From NCBI GenBank assembly GCA_036796255.1, contig DAIRDH010000012.1, forward strand, positions 3,346 through 67,345: 64,000 nucleotides of DNA, written 5' to 3'. The translations under genes and the position numbers were made by a program. Of this stretch, positions 43,099-51,607 are shown one piece after another. The first letter of the stretch is position 1; every line of letters starts with the position of its first letter. Source of the DNA: T3Sed10-241 sp036796255 (GTDB taxonomy: Bacteria; Bacteroidota; Bacteroidia; Flavobacteriales_D; Cryomorphaceae). The notes under the pieces are model-generated. The model did no database searches and was not told the DNA's origin. It saw only the letters and a list, made by a program, of their open reading frames with translations.

Positions 43099-44638
43099 AG
43101 GTAAGTTCATTGAATGCCCTTCCCAAATATCGGGTGAGCGTAAGGGCGCTGAGCGATTCAACGGAGTCATCGCCCGAAAGTGATAAATCGCCAGCGCGGC
43201 CATGGACATAAGTACCTAGCACCGCTGCTTCGAATGGCGTGTACCCGCAAGCCAGCAGGCCCGCAATCACACCAGTGAGCACATCGCCTGTGCCGCCGCT
43301 GGCCATACCGGGATTGCCGGTGCTGTTGACCCACACCTTGCCCTCAGGGGTGCTGGTGCTGGTATTTGCGCCTTTGAGCACTATATAAATACCGTGCTTC
43401 ATGCTCAGTTCGCGCTGCCTTTCCATGCCTTCTTTGTGCGAGAGCTTCTCGCCAGTCAGCCTTGCAAATTCACCTGGATGCGGTGTGAGTATGCTGCCTT
43501 TCGGCAAAAATGCCAGCCAGGTTTTATGCTCCGCGATGAGGTTAAGCGCATCGGCATCGAGCACCAGCGGTACTTTCGCTTCCTGAATCAGCAATTTCAA
43601 TGCGCGGGCACTGTCTTCATGCTGTCCTAGGCCCGGGCCTACAGCAATGGCGCTGAAGTCATCGAGCTTTGGCAGTTGCGAAAAATGGGTTTCAGAAGGG
43701 TCGGTGGAGGTCATGGCCTCTGGGATGTGCGCGCCAACGTTGCTGAGGCCCGGTAGCGGACCGTGGGCTGTAACAAGACCGACGCCAGCGTTTACGCAGG
43801 CACGGGTGGCTAAGGCAAGCGCACCCCACTTGCCTGTACTGCCGCCAATAATCAGGGCATGTCCGTAGCTTCCCTTGTGGCTGAACCGCATACGTGGCTT
43901 GCGCAATTGCGCAGCTTCCATATCGCCGAGGAGATGATAATCAACCTCTACCCTACGCATAAAGTCGGGGTGCAGGCCAATATCAAGAACGTGAACCTGC
44001 CCTATACTCTCGGCGTATTCGGCAAGGAAAAAAGCCAGCTTTGGACTTTGGAAAGTGAGTACATGCGCAGCCCTCACTGAAGGCGGCAGCTTTTTATCAA
44101 AATCACCGTCGGCATATACCCCACTGGGAAGGTCGATAGAGAGCACCTTGGCCCCTGAAACATTTATCGCCTCGATGGCATCTGCAACAAGGCCTTCAGC
44201 CGGCCGGTTGAGCCCTGAGCCCAGCAGCGCATCTATTAACACGGCACCTGAGTCGATGGCGGGAATGTCTGCTTTCTTCTTGATGTGGATCACCTGCTTT
44301 TTTGCAGCAGCGCCCAGCTTCTCGTAATTGGTTTCGAAATCCTTGCTTGGCTTATCGCTGTAGTGCACAATGAGCACTTCCACGTTGTAGCCGTTGCGCA
44401 TCAGCATGCGCGCAATAGCAAGGCCATCACCTCCATTATTGCCAGGACCGCATACTACGGTAAACAGCCACTCCCCCTCGCCCATGATGTGCGGAGGGAA
44501 TAGGCCTGGTGCCTTTTCATAAATCCAATCGAAGCAAGCGCTTGCTGCGCGCTCCATAAGGTCGATAGACTTGATGGGGGTGTGCTTAATGGTATAAGCA
44601 TCGGCCTCTTTGATTTGAGCGGTACGCAGGATTTTCAA
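43088..44638 (-). CDS. nnr: Bifunctional NAD(P)H-hydrate epimerase and ADP-dependent NAD(P)H-hydrate dehydratase
   Basis: The 516-residue protein repairs hydrated NAD(P)H. The N-terminal YjeF epimerase domain (about 1-220) has GPGNNGGDGLAIAR (64-77) and SIDLPSGVYADG. The C-terminal dehydratase, a ribokinase-like domain (about 230-510), has GGSTGKWGALALA, AVGPGLGQHE, LDADALNLIA, LTPHPGEFARLTG and GGTGDVLTGVIAGL. The next gene overlaps its stop by 11 nt. It follows the beta-barrel gene by 30 nt. Confidence 0.95.
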   Translation of the reverse strand: MKILRTAQIKEADAYTIKHTPIKSIDLMERAASACFDWIYEKAPGLFPPHIMGEGEWLFTVVCGPGNNGGDGLAIARMLMRNGYNVEVLIVHYSDKPSKDFETNYEKLGAAAKKQVIHIKKKADIPAIDSGAVLIDALLGSGLNRPAEGLVADAIEAINVSGAKVLSIDLPSGVYADGDFDKKLPPSVRAAHVLTFQSPKLAFFLAEYAESIGQVHVLDIGLHPDFMRRVEVDYHLLGDMEAAQLRKPRMRFSHKGSYGHALIIGGSTGKWGALALATRACVNAGVGLVTAHGPLPGLSNVGAHIPEAMTSTDPSETHFSQLPKLDDFSAIAVGPGLGQHEDSARALKLLIQEAKVPLVLDADALNLIAEHKTWLAFLPKGSILTPHPGEFARLTGEKLSHKEGMERQRELSMKHGIYIVLKGANTSTSTPEGKVWVNSTGNPGMASGGTGDVLTGVIAGLLACGYTPFEAAVLGTYVHGRAGDLSLSGDDSVESLSALTLTRYLGRAFNELTYVA

Positions 44639-44668
44639 GGGAGAGAGATTAACTGATTTCGGTAGGGG

Positions 44669-45547
44669 TTAAAAATAAAAGAACATAAAAATGGCACCTC
44701 CGGAATTGTCATTGTCCATGCGAAAAGCACTTGAGCCCCCTTCATCGGTAATGGTGGTTACAAATTGTTCATTGGTACCACCTACGGGTACTGTCCACTG
44801 CTCCGATACCACGCTTGAATTGCCCTGGTACATGAAGGCCATGCTAAAGCCATATTCAAAACCGATGGACCATTTTGGAAACAAAAATATTTCAGCGCCT
44901 ATAAAAGCCCTGCCGCCTATCGAAAAAGTGGTGCCTTTGTTGAACTCAGTGATGAAACCGCCTACCTCTGTGACTGTGGTGAGCTCGCGCGGATCGTCCT
45001 GAAACAAGAGCTCCCACTCCGTTCGGGTGGGATTGGTGCTCTGCGGTGTGATACTGTTGCCATATTCAAATCGATGGCGCTCAGTGCCAAATCCGAGCAA
45101 GCCTTCAACTCCATAAAAACCTTGAATCCGCGTGTTGCCTTTTCGTTTTTCAATACCCAGCGATACAAATGCGTTGGTAAATGTACGGTTGTAAGTGTCT
45201 TCGACTGTGGTATTGGTGGGCTCATTGCTGAATTCAGGACTGAAATTGCGGTAGCTGTCAGCCAGAATACCCAAACGGAAGCCGGCGCGGTAGGCATAAT
45301 CGTCTCTCTTAAATTTCTTACCTACAATGGCAAAATTGGAGCCGGTGAAATTGGCTGAGGGCGCTGGATTGAATCCATCTGAGAAAATATTTCCGACGTA
45401 TTCCAAAAAGGGTGAGGCATCTACGCCAATAGCCCAGTCGCCTTCACGGGGTAGGAAGTACTCTCCTTTTTTAGAAACGGGCTGCGCAAAAGCTGCGCTG
45501 GCAATAAAGATGGCAATTAACAACAAGGGGGTACTTCGCATGGTCAT
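44669..45547 (-). CDS. Exported beta-barrel-like protein, unknown function
   Basis: The protein (292 residues from the ATG at 45547) has a signal peptide (TPLLLIAIFIASAAFAQ). Amphipathic strands with aromatic girdles follow (FKRDDYAYRAGFRLGILADSY-type at about 75-95, YNRTFTNAFVSLGIEKRKG, FYGVEGLLGFGTERHRFEYG, WSIGFEYGFSMAFMYQG), ending GGAIFMFFYF. This fits an outer-membrane barrel of 8-12 strands. It lies between pcm (59 nt upstream) and nnrE/nnrD (30 nt downstream), probably in the same operon. No known function. Confidence 0.7.
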   Translation of the reverse strand: MTMRSTPLLLIAIFIASAAFAQPVSKKGEYFLPREGDWAIGVDASPFLEYVGNIFSDGFNPAPSANFTGSNFAIVGKKFKRDDYAYRAGFRLGILADSYRNFSPEFSNEPTNTTVEDTYNRTFTNAFVSLGIEKRKGNTRIQGFYGVEGLLGFGTERHRFEYGNSITPQSTNPTRTEWELLFQDDPRELTTVTEVGGFITEFNKGTTFSIGGRAFIGAEIFLFPKWSIGFEYGFSMAFMYQGNSSVVSEQWTVPVGGTNEQFVTTITDEGGSSAFRMDNDNSGGAIFMFFYF

Positions 45548-45606
45548 GATGATTATTTGTCCAAATAAAACTGCATTTCGTGGCAATTATTTCACTGTGA
45601 TCTACT

Positions 45607-46263
45607 TTAGCCAGAAGTGGCCTTGTCGGGAAGCATGGGCACAAAACGAAAAACGCCGTGACTGCTCACTTCAAGCTCGCCATCTACGTGCTTGTGCACG
45701 CGGGTCATGGTTTGATCTTCGCCTTCTCCCACAGGCACTATCATCAGTCCACCATCCTTGAGCTGCGGCAATAGCGACTTTGGAATTTCAGGAGCGCCAC
45801 AGGTCACCAGAATCCTGTCGAACGGGGCGTAACCCGGAAGGCCCTTGTAGCCATCGCCGTAGAAAACTTTAATGGAAGGGTTGATATCGCGAAGTATGAT
45901 CTGGGCTGTGCGGTAAAGCTGCTTTTGGCGCTCAATACTGAACACCTTCACTCCCAGTTTTGAGAGTACTGCCGCCTGATAGCCGCTGCCCGTGCCTATT
46001 TCGAGCACCTTCATGCCTGGCTTGAGATCGAGCATATCCGTCTGAAATGCAACGGTGTATGGCTGAGAAATCGTTTGCCCTGAGCCAATGGGAAAAGCCT
46101 TGTCGGTGTAAGCAAAAGACAGAAATGCAGAGTCGAAAAAGAAGTGACGCGGCACCGACATCATCGCTTTCAGCACATCTTCATTGTCAATTCCCTTTTG
46201 CCGAAGCTCATCCATCAGCTGCCGGCGCAAGCCCTGGTGCTTAAATGTATCGATTGGTTTCAT
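45607..46263 (-). CDS. pcm: Protein-L-isoaspartate O-methyltransferase
   Basis: The 218-residue enzyme methylates isoaspartyl residues so that damaged Asp/Asn sites can be restored. Signatures are VPRHFFFDSAFLSFAYTDKAF, IGSGQTISQPYTVAFQTDML (about 77-96), VLEIGTGSGYQAAVLSKLG (motif I, about 105-123) and ILVTCGAPEIPKSLLPQL. The Ser/Gln active-site region SGQTISQP is intact. It begins the minus-strand group that continues with a barrel protein, nnrE/nnrD and glutaminyl cyclase. A TACTTTAG near-consensus box lies just upstream. Confidence 0.95.
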   Translation of the reverse strand: MKPIDTFKHQGLRRQLMDELRQKGIDNEDVLKAMMSVPRHFFFDSAFLSFAYTDKAFPIGSGQTISQPYTVAFQTDMLDLKPGMKVLEIGTGSGYQAAVLSKLGVKVFSIERQKQLYRTAQIILRDINPSIKVFYGDGYKGLPGYAPFDRILVTCGAPEIPKSLLPQLKDGGLMIVPVGEGEDQTMTRVHKHVDGELEVSSHGVFRFVPMLPDKATSG

Positions 46264-46460
46264 GTGCCGCTAAAGTAGGCATTGTGTCATTTCCCCGGAA
46301 AGGGATTGAAAAAATTCATCCACAGAAGCTAAGTTCAAAAATAATTATCGGCAATGCTTCGGCCGATGAGCTGGCGGCAATCTCGTCTTTCGACACATCT
46401 TAACAAAGTCGCTTGTTAATAAAAAGGAGCCGGCGCCCTGCGCACCCCTTGCTGATGACC

Positions 46461-46468
46461 TACTTTTG
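46461..46468 (+). promoter_or_regulatory. -7 box of the Gfo/Idh gene
   Basis: TACTTTTG, an exact TAnnTTTG match, 16 nt upstream of the ATG at 46485. The rest of 46264-46484 shows nothing further. Confidence 0.45.
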
Positions 46469-46484
46469 TAAAAACAATTGAAAC

Positions 46485-47474
46485 ATGCTTAAAATAGGCG
46501 TACTTGGCGCGGGCCATTTGGGAAAAATCCACATCAAATTACTCAAGCAAATACCCGAATTTGAACTCGTCGGTTTTTTTGATCCGAACGAAGGCATGGC
46601 TGTGGAAGCCGCCCAAAAGCTCAATGTGCGCAAGTTTTCCACCATGGAGGCTTTGATTGACGCAGTGGATGTGGTTGACATTGTAACCCCAACCTTAAGC
46701 CATTACGACTGCGCCGCCAAAGCCCTCCGTAAGTCAAAGCATATCTTTATTGAAAAGCCCATCACCAATACCATTGAAGAAGCCAAATCGCTAATTTCTT
46801 TGGTTCAGGAGGCGGATGTAAAGGCACAGGTAGGCCATGTGGAGCGCTTCAATCCAGCATTTACGGCAGTGCGCGAAAGCCTCGACAATCCAATGTTTAT
46901 CGAAACCCATCGCCTTGCTCAATTCAATCCGAGGGGTACAGACGTGTCAGTGGTGCTCGACCTGATGATCCATGACCTGGACATCGTGCTGAGCGTGGTG
47001 AAAGCCAACATCAAGCGCATCAGCGCCAGCGGAGTGGCCATTGTAAGCGAGGAGCCCGATATTGCAAATGCCCGGCTAGAATTTGACAACGGATGCGTGG
47101 CCAATCTCACTGCCAGCCGCTTTTCGCTAAAAAACATGCGCAAGACGCGTTTCTTTCAGCGCAATGCTTACATCGCCGTCGATTTTCTAAAAAAGAGCTC
47201 AGAGGTAGTTCAAATGCGTGACATCGTTGGAGAGCTGGACCCATTCTCGATGAGCATTGATCTCGGTGAAGGTAAAGGCCGCAAAGAGATTTTCTTTGAA
47301 AAGCCCAAAATTGAGGAAAACAACGCTATTCTGGATGAGCTGCAATCATTTGCGCATGCCATACTCAATGACACAAGGCCCCCTGTAACAGTGGAAGATG
47401 GCTACAAAGCCCTCGACGTGGCCTACAAGATCATTGAAAAATTGAAGTACAGCTCCAATTCTCTGGAAAATTAA
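46485..47474 (+). CDS. Gfo/Idh/MocA family NAD(P)-dependent oxidoreductase
   Basis: The 329-residue protein has the N-terminal Rossmann motif IGVLGAGHLGKIHIKLL (about 4-20), the EKPITNT motif (about 95-101, with the conserved EKP) and GHVERFNPAF, then LMIHDLDIVLSVV. It probably acts on a nucleotide-linked or free sugar. In this window it precedes a lipoprotein and a sugar transferase, which hints at a role in making a surface polysaccharide precursor (inference). The substrate is not readable. Confidence 0.9.
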   Translation: MLKIGVLGAGHLGKIHIKLLKQIPEFELVGFFDPNEGMAVEAAQKLNVRKFSTMEALIDAVDVVDIVTPTLSHYDCAAKALRKSKHIFIEKPITNTIEEAKSLISLVQEADVKAQVGHVERFNPAFTAVRESLDNPMFIETHRLAQFNPRGTDVSVVLDLMIHDLDIVLSVVKANIKRISASGVAIVSEEPDIANARLEFDNGCVANLTASRFSLKNMRKTRFFQRNAYIAVDFLKKSSEVVQMRDIVGELDPFSMSIDLGEGKGRKEIFFEKPKIEENNAILDELQSFAHAILNDTRPPVTVEDGYKALDVAYKIIEKLKYSSNSLEN

Positions 47475-47560
47475 CATCGCGTACAATCTGATTCGACATT
47501 TTGCGTTATTTCTTTGTCTTTGCCTTTAGAGGGTTTAAAACCAGAGCCCTTTTAAAAGTT

Positions 47561-47568
47561 TACCTTTG
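47561..47568 (+). promoter_or_regulatory. -7 box of the lipoprotein/sugar transferase operon
   Basis: TACCTTTG, an exact TAnnTTTG match, 24 nt upstream of the ATG at 47593. No -33 TTG at standard spacing. Confidence 0.45.
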
Positions 47569-47592
47569 CGCCCCGAAATCCAATCTTTGCGA

Positions 47593-48456
47593 ATGACCAA
47601 AGTCTTTTTGCTTACACCATTGGTCCTCATGCTTTCTGCATGCAGCCTTTTTGAACAGGACGACAACGTACCGAGCTTTATACACGTTTCCTACCCTGAT
47701 CTTGTCACCGATGCGGCGACCCAAGGTGATGCAAGCCATGGAATTACAGACATACACGTTTTTGCCGATGAAGACTTCGTGGGTTCATTTGAACTGCCGG
47801 CCACTGTTGCCATCCTGAAAAGTGGGGTGACTACCATCAATATTTCCGGCGGCGTAAGAAACAATGGCATTTCCAGTCAAAGGATTATTTATCCATTCTA
47901 CGCGCCCACCATTTTTGAAAAAGAACTTATTCCAGCTTCCGTATTGGACATTACCCCTGACAGTACGGTTGTCTTCGAATATTTTTCCAATGCATTAAAC
48001 ATCTTTTTTGAAGGATTCGAGAATCCCAGCAATTCGCTGATCACAACCGACGACAATAATGCTTCTGTTCAAATACAATCAGAAGAAGTAAGGAGCGGTC
48101 TAAGCAGCACCAGAATAACGCTTAACCCCGATCAGGACTATTACGAGGTCAACACCGGATGGGAGGTTGGAAATATCCCTCAGGGAAGAATCGCCTATTT
48201 CGAAATTGATTTTAAAGGCAACAATCCATTGGAGATTGGCTTGGTGAGGCTGGGCAATAATCCGCAAAAGAGGTTTGTACTCGGGCTCAACCCACAGGAG
48301 GAGTGGACAAAAGTGTATGTGGAACTCACCGCAGACCTTGCACAGTTTGTGGCTACACAACAATTCAGAATTTATTTGGAAAGCAGGCTGCAGCCAGGGG
48401 CCACGCAGGCTGAGATGTACATTGACAATTTGAGATTGGTGTATCCGGCAAACTGA
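47593..48456 (+). CDS. Lipoprotein with jelly-roll-like C-terminal domain, unknown function
   Basis: The 287-residue protein has a lipoprotein signal (LVLMLSACSLFEQ). The N-terminal half (about 25-150) is beta-rich. The C-terminal half (about 155-287) resembles a carbohydrate-binding jelly roll (VFEYFSNALNIFFEGFENPS, RIAYFEIDFKGNNPLEIGLV, WTKVYVELTADLAQF, YIDNLRLVYP). The ATG at 47593 starts the signal; an in-frame TTG at 47566 lies inside the promoter and is unlikely. Its TGA overlaps the next ATG by one base (TGATG), so it is translationally coupled to the sugar transferase. Confidence 0.75.
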   Translation: MTKVFLLTPLVLMLSACSLFEQDDNVPSFIHVSYPDLVTDAATQGDASHGITDIHVFADEDFVGSFELPATVAILKSGVTTINISGGVRNNGISSQRIIYPFYAPTIFEKELIPASVLDITPDSTVVFEYFSNALNIFFEGFENPSNSLITTDDNNASVQIQSEEVRSGLSSTRITLNPDQDYYEVNTGWEVGNIPQGRIAYFEIDFKGNNPLEIGLVRLGNNPQKRFVLGLNPQEEWTKVYVELTADLAQFVATQQFRIYLESRLQPGATQAEMYIDNLRLVYPAN

Positions 48457-49868
48457 TGAACAAACGTCTACAAATCATAAAATACATCACTGCCGACTTG
48501 CTGAGCGCATTGCTTGCCTGGACTGCATTTTATGTATACCGCAAGCTTTACATAGAGCCAGATAAATTTGGATACGCTGTTCCGGTTGATTTTGATCAAC
48601 GGTTTGTTATCGCTGCGCTTCTGATTCCACTTTTTTGGTTGTCGCTGTATGCCCTTCTCGGAATGTACAACAATATATACCGACGATACCGGGTCCGCGA
48701 ACTTGGCCAGGTCATTTTGGCGACCTGTCTGGGGGTTATCATTCTTTTCTTCGCGCTCCTTCTGGATGATGAAGTAGCCAATTACAGCTATTACTATGAG
48801 AGCATATTTGCGCTGCTATGCTTTCATTTTTTCATCACATTTATTCCGCGGTTCTTTCTCACCTCCCGCACAGTTAAGCTTATTCACAACAATATACTTG
48901 GCTTCAACACCATCATCGTGGGCGGCAATGAAGAGGCGCTGAATGTGTACCGCGAAATGCGCGACATGCGTCCCGCACCGGGATTTAAGTTTGTGGGCTA
49001 TGTGAGCGTGAACGGAAAGGATATGCTCTTGCAAGATGAACTCAAATGGCTGGGCCAGATCAAGGACATGAAGCGCGTAGCCAAAGAAGAAGAAATTGAG
49101 GAAGTGATTATCGCAATTGAATCATCGGAACACAAGAATCTCGGCTCCATCATCAACGAACTTGAAGGCCTGAACCTTACCATCAAAATAATTCCCGATA
49201 TCTATGACATCCTTTCCGGATCGGTTAAAATGACAAGCATTTTTGGCGTTCCGCTGGTTCAAATCAATACGGAGATCATGCCTTCCTGGCAATTTTTCCT
49301 CAAGCGAACCATGGACTTTGTGGGCTCCATATTTGCCATCATCCTGCTCTCGCCGGTCTACCTCGTGCTGGCTATTTTGGTAAAGCTCTCATCTCCAGGA
49401 CCAGTTATCTATAAACAAGAGCGTATTGGCCAATTCAATAAGCCTTTCTACATTTTTAAATTCAGGTCAATGTGCATGGATGCCGAAAACGATGGCCCGC
49501 AACTTTCCAGCAGCAACGACCCTAGAATCACGCCTATAGGGAGCTTTATGCGAAAAACGCGGCTCGATGAACTGCCACAGTTTTTCAACGTGCTGCGCGG
49601 CGAGATGAGCCTTGTGGGACCCCGGCCTGAAAGGCAGTTTTATATTGACCAAATCATGGAGGTGGCCCCGCATTACCGGCATTTACAGAAAGTGAAACCC
49701 GGCATCACCAGCTGGGGACAAGTTAAATACGGCTATGCCGAAAATGTGGATCAAATGGTGCAGCGCCTGAAGTACGACGTGCTTTACATCGAGAATATGT
49801 CGCTGGCCATCGACTTAAAAATATTGGGCTATACTGTGCTCACCATCCTCAAAGGATCCGGAAAATAA
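48456..49868 (+). CDS. Polyprenyl-phosphate sugar-1-phosphate transferase (exopolysaccharide type)
   Basis: The 470-residue membrane protein has four N-terminal membrane segments, a central CoA-binding/Rossmann-like domain (NTIIVGGNEEALNVYREM, about 150-167), a fifth membrane segment (DFVGSIFAIILLSPVYLVLA, about 288-307) and the catalytic domain (about 305-470). The catalytic domain has YKQERIGQFNKPFYIFKFRS, MRKTRLDELPQFFNVLRGEM and LVGPRPERQFYIDQI. It loads a sugar-1-phosphate on undecaprenyl phosphate to start a repeat unit. The WbaP/WcaJ type is clear; the sugar is unknown. Confidence 0.93.
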   Translation: MNKRLQIIKYITADLLSALLAWTAFYVYRKLYIEPDKFGYAVPVDFDQRFVIAALLIPLFWLSLYALLGMYNNIYRRYRVRELGQVILATCLGVIILFFALLLDDEVANYSYYYESIFALLCFHFFITFIPRFFLTSRTVKLIHNNILGFNTIIVGGNEEALNVYREMRDMRPAPGFKFVGYVSVNGKDMLLQDELKWLGQIKDMKRVAKEEEIEEVIIAIESSEHKNLGSIINELEGLNLTIKIIPDIYDILSGSVKMTSIFGVPLVQINTEIMPSWQFFLKRTMDFVGSIFAIILLSPVYLVLAILVKLSSPGPVIYKQERIGQFNKPFYIFKFRSMCMDAENDGPQLSSSNDPRITPIGSFMRKTRLDELPQFFNVLRGEMSLVGPRPERQFYIDQIMEVAPHYRHLQKVKPGITSWGQVKYGYAENVDQMVQRLKYDVLYIENMSLAIDLKILGYTVLTILKGSGK

Positions 49869-49892
49869 AACATCAATTCAAATCATATCACT

Positions 49893-50789
49893 ATGAAAAA
49901 TATTTCTGTAATCGGAGCTGGCACCATGGGCAATGGCATCGCACACGTTTTTGCACAAAGCGGTTATGACGTCACCCTGATCGATGTATCGGAACAAGCA
50001 CTGGGCAAAGCGCTTCAGACCATCGAAAAGAACCTGGAACGCATGCTGGCGAAGGAAAAAATCAGCGCCGCCGATATGGATGCCACACTGTCGCGCCTCA
50101 AAACCAGTACCGACCTTGCCACCGGCGTATCATCAGCCGATCTTGTGGTGGAAGCGGCCACTGAAAACGCCTCACTCAAGGCAAAAATATTCAAAGACAT
50201 GGATGCATCCGCTCCGGCACATTGCATCCTGGCCACCAATACCTCATCGATCTCCATCACGCAAATTGCAGCGCATACTTCCCGTCCTGACAAGGTAATC
50301 GGCATGCACTTCATGAATCCGGTTCCCATCATGAAGCTGGTGGAAGTGATCCGCGGCTATGCCACGAGCGACGAAGTGACAGCGCGCATCATGGAGCTTT
50401 CGCAAAAGCTGGACAAAGTGCCAACAGAGGTAAACGATTTCCCCGGCTTTGTGGCCAACCGCATACTGATGCCGATGATCAATGAAGCCATCATAAGCCT
50501 GCAAGAGGGCGTGGCTGGCGTGGAAGAAATCGATACGGTGATGAAGCTGGGCATGGCGCACCCCATGGGTCCTCTGCAATTGGCTGACTTTATAGGCCTC
50601 GATGTGTGTCTCAGCATACTGCGTGTAATGCACGAAGGTTTTGGCAATCCAAAATATGCACCTTGCGCGCTTCTTGTCAATATGGTGAGTGCGGGTAAAC
50701 TAGGTGTAAAAAGCGGTGAAGGCTTCTACGCCTACACACCTGGAAGCAAAGATTTGGTGGTGAGCCCGAAGTTCAAAAAGCAGGCTTAA
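49893..50789 (+). CDS. 3-hydroxyacyl-CoA (3-hydroxybutyryl-CoA) dehydrogenase
   Basis: The 298-residue protein has an N-terminal Rossmann fold (VIGAGTMGNGIAHVFAQSGY, 4-23) and the central signature VIGMHFMNPVPIMKLVEVI with the catalytic His, then FPGFVANRILMPMINEA and AHPMGPLQLADFIGLDV. It oxidises 3-hydroxyacyl-CoA with NAD+ in beta-oxidation or butyrate-type pathways. It follows the sugar transferase by 24 nt. It converges with the DUF4294 gene, overlapping by 4 nt at the 3' ends. Confidence 0.94.
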   Translation: MKNISVIGAGTMGNGIAHVFAQSGYDVTLIDVSEQALGKALQTIEKNLERMLAKEKISAADMDATLSRLKTSTDLATGVSSADLVVEAATENASLKAKIFKDMDASAPAHCILATNTSSISITQIAAHTSRPDKVIGMHFMNPVPIMKLVEVIRGYATSDEVTARIMELSQKLDKVPTEVNDFPGFVANRILMPMINEAIISLQEGVAGVEEIDTVMKLGMAHPMGPLQLADFIGLDVCLSILRVMHEGFGNPKYAPCALLVNMVSAGKLGVKSGEGFYAYTPGSKDLVVSPKFKKQA

Positions 50790-51520
50790 TTTCTCCTTTC
50801 CTGCTGTTTCTTCTCACGCTCAATGCGCCTTTCGAGACGCTTGCTTTTGTTTTGCAGTGCTTCTTTGGCCGCTGTGGTTTTTACTTCACGCCGTTGTACA
50901 TGAATTTCACCACTTTCAATCATCCCCACGATCTCCTCGATCATGGCGTCCTGCTCATTTGAAAAAGGGTCAAAAGAGTCCTTTAAATCGGTGCCAAACA
51001 GTTTGGCCACACCCTGCCACATGAAGGCGGTAAATCCACTTTTCAATTCTTTGATGAGGTCATAACTGGTCTTTCCCGTTTCGCGGTCTATGAGCTTGAT
51101 CAGCACGCGGCCCTGGCTGGTGGTCATTTTGCGCAAGTCGCCTTCAAACTCTGCTTTGAGGTCTTCCTCACACTTCTCCATATAAGCCTCTTTTTCGGCT
51201 TCGGTCTCGAGGTACTGCAACTGATCGTTGTAAGCGAGTATCAGCTCTCCCGCCACTTTTGCGTAAGGATAAGTTTTCACCACATTGCGGTGCAGCTTGG
51301 TCCACTGGCGCTGATAGCGCTGGCTGCGGGCCTTTCGTTGACTCGATACTGTGGCGGTATTGAGGGTGACCACCGGTATGGTGTCTCCATCAATCACGAT
51401 TGATTCTACAACGTAATACCCCTGCAGGCGCTCTTTCACACCAGGCTGCTGTGCATGCGCCCGCAAAAGGATGAGGCATGAAAAGACTAGCAGAATACGT
51501 GGTAAGAGAGCTTTGAACAT
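50786..51520 (-). CDS. Exported DUF4294 protein
   Basis: The protein (244 residues from the ATG at 51520) has a signal peptide (LLPRILLVFSCLILLRAHAQ). A DUF4294 domain follows at about 30-190: GYYVVESIVIDGDTIPVVTL, RYQRQWTKLHRNVVKTYPYAK, LRKMTTSQGRVLIKLIDRETG and SYDLIKELKSGFTAFMWQGV. The C-terminal tail is very basic. Function is unknown; the family is typical of Bacteroidota. An ATG at 51565 would add residues before the signal. Confidence 0.83.
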   Translation of the reverse strand: MFKALLPRILLVFSCLILLRAHAQQPGVKERLQGYYVVESIVIDGDTIPVVTLNTATVSSQRKARSQRYQRQWTKLHRNVVKTYPYAKVAGELILAYNDQLQYLETEAEKEAYMEKCEEDLKAEFEGDLRKMTTSQGRVLIKLIDRETGKTSYDLIKELKSGFTAFMWQGVAKLFGTDLKDSFDPFSNEQDAMIEEIVGMIESGEIHVQRREVKTTAAKEALQNKSKRLERRIEREKKQQERRN

Positions 51521-51607
51521 GTTATTTAAACGCAGCTGTATATATGATGTTATACCAGCCATCACAGCAACACCATAAACATGCCAAAGTAGATTCGAGC
51601 CGCAGTA

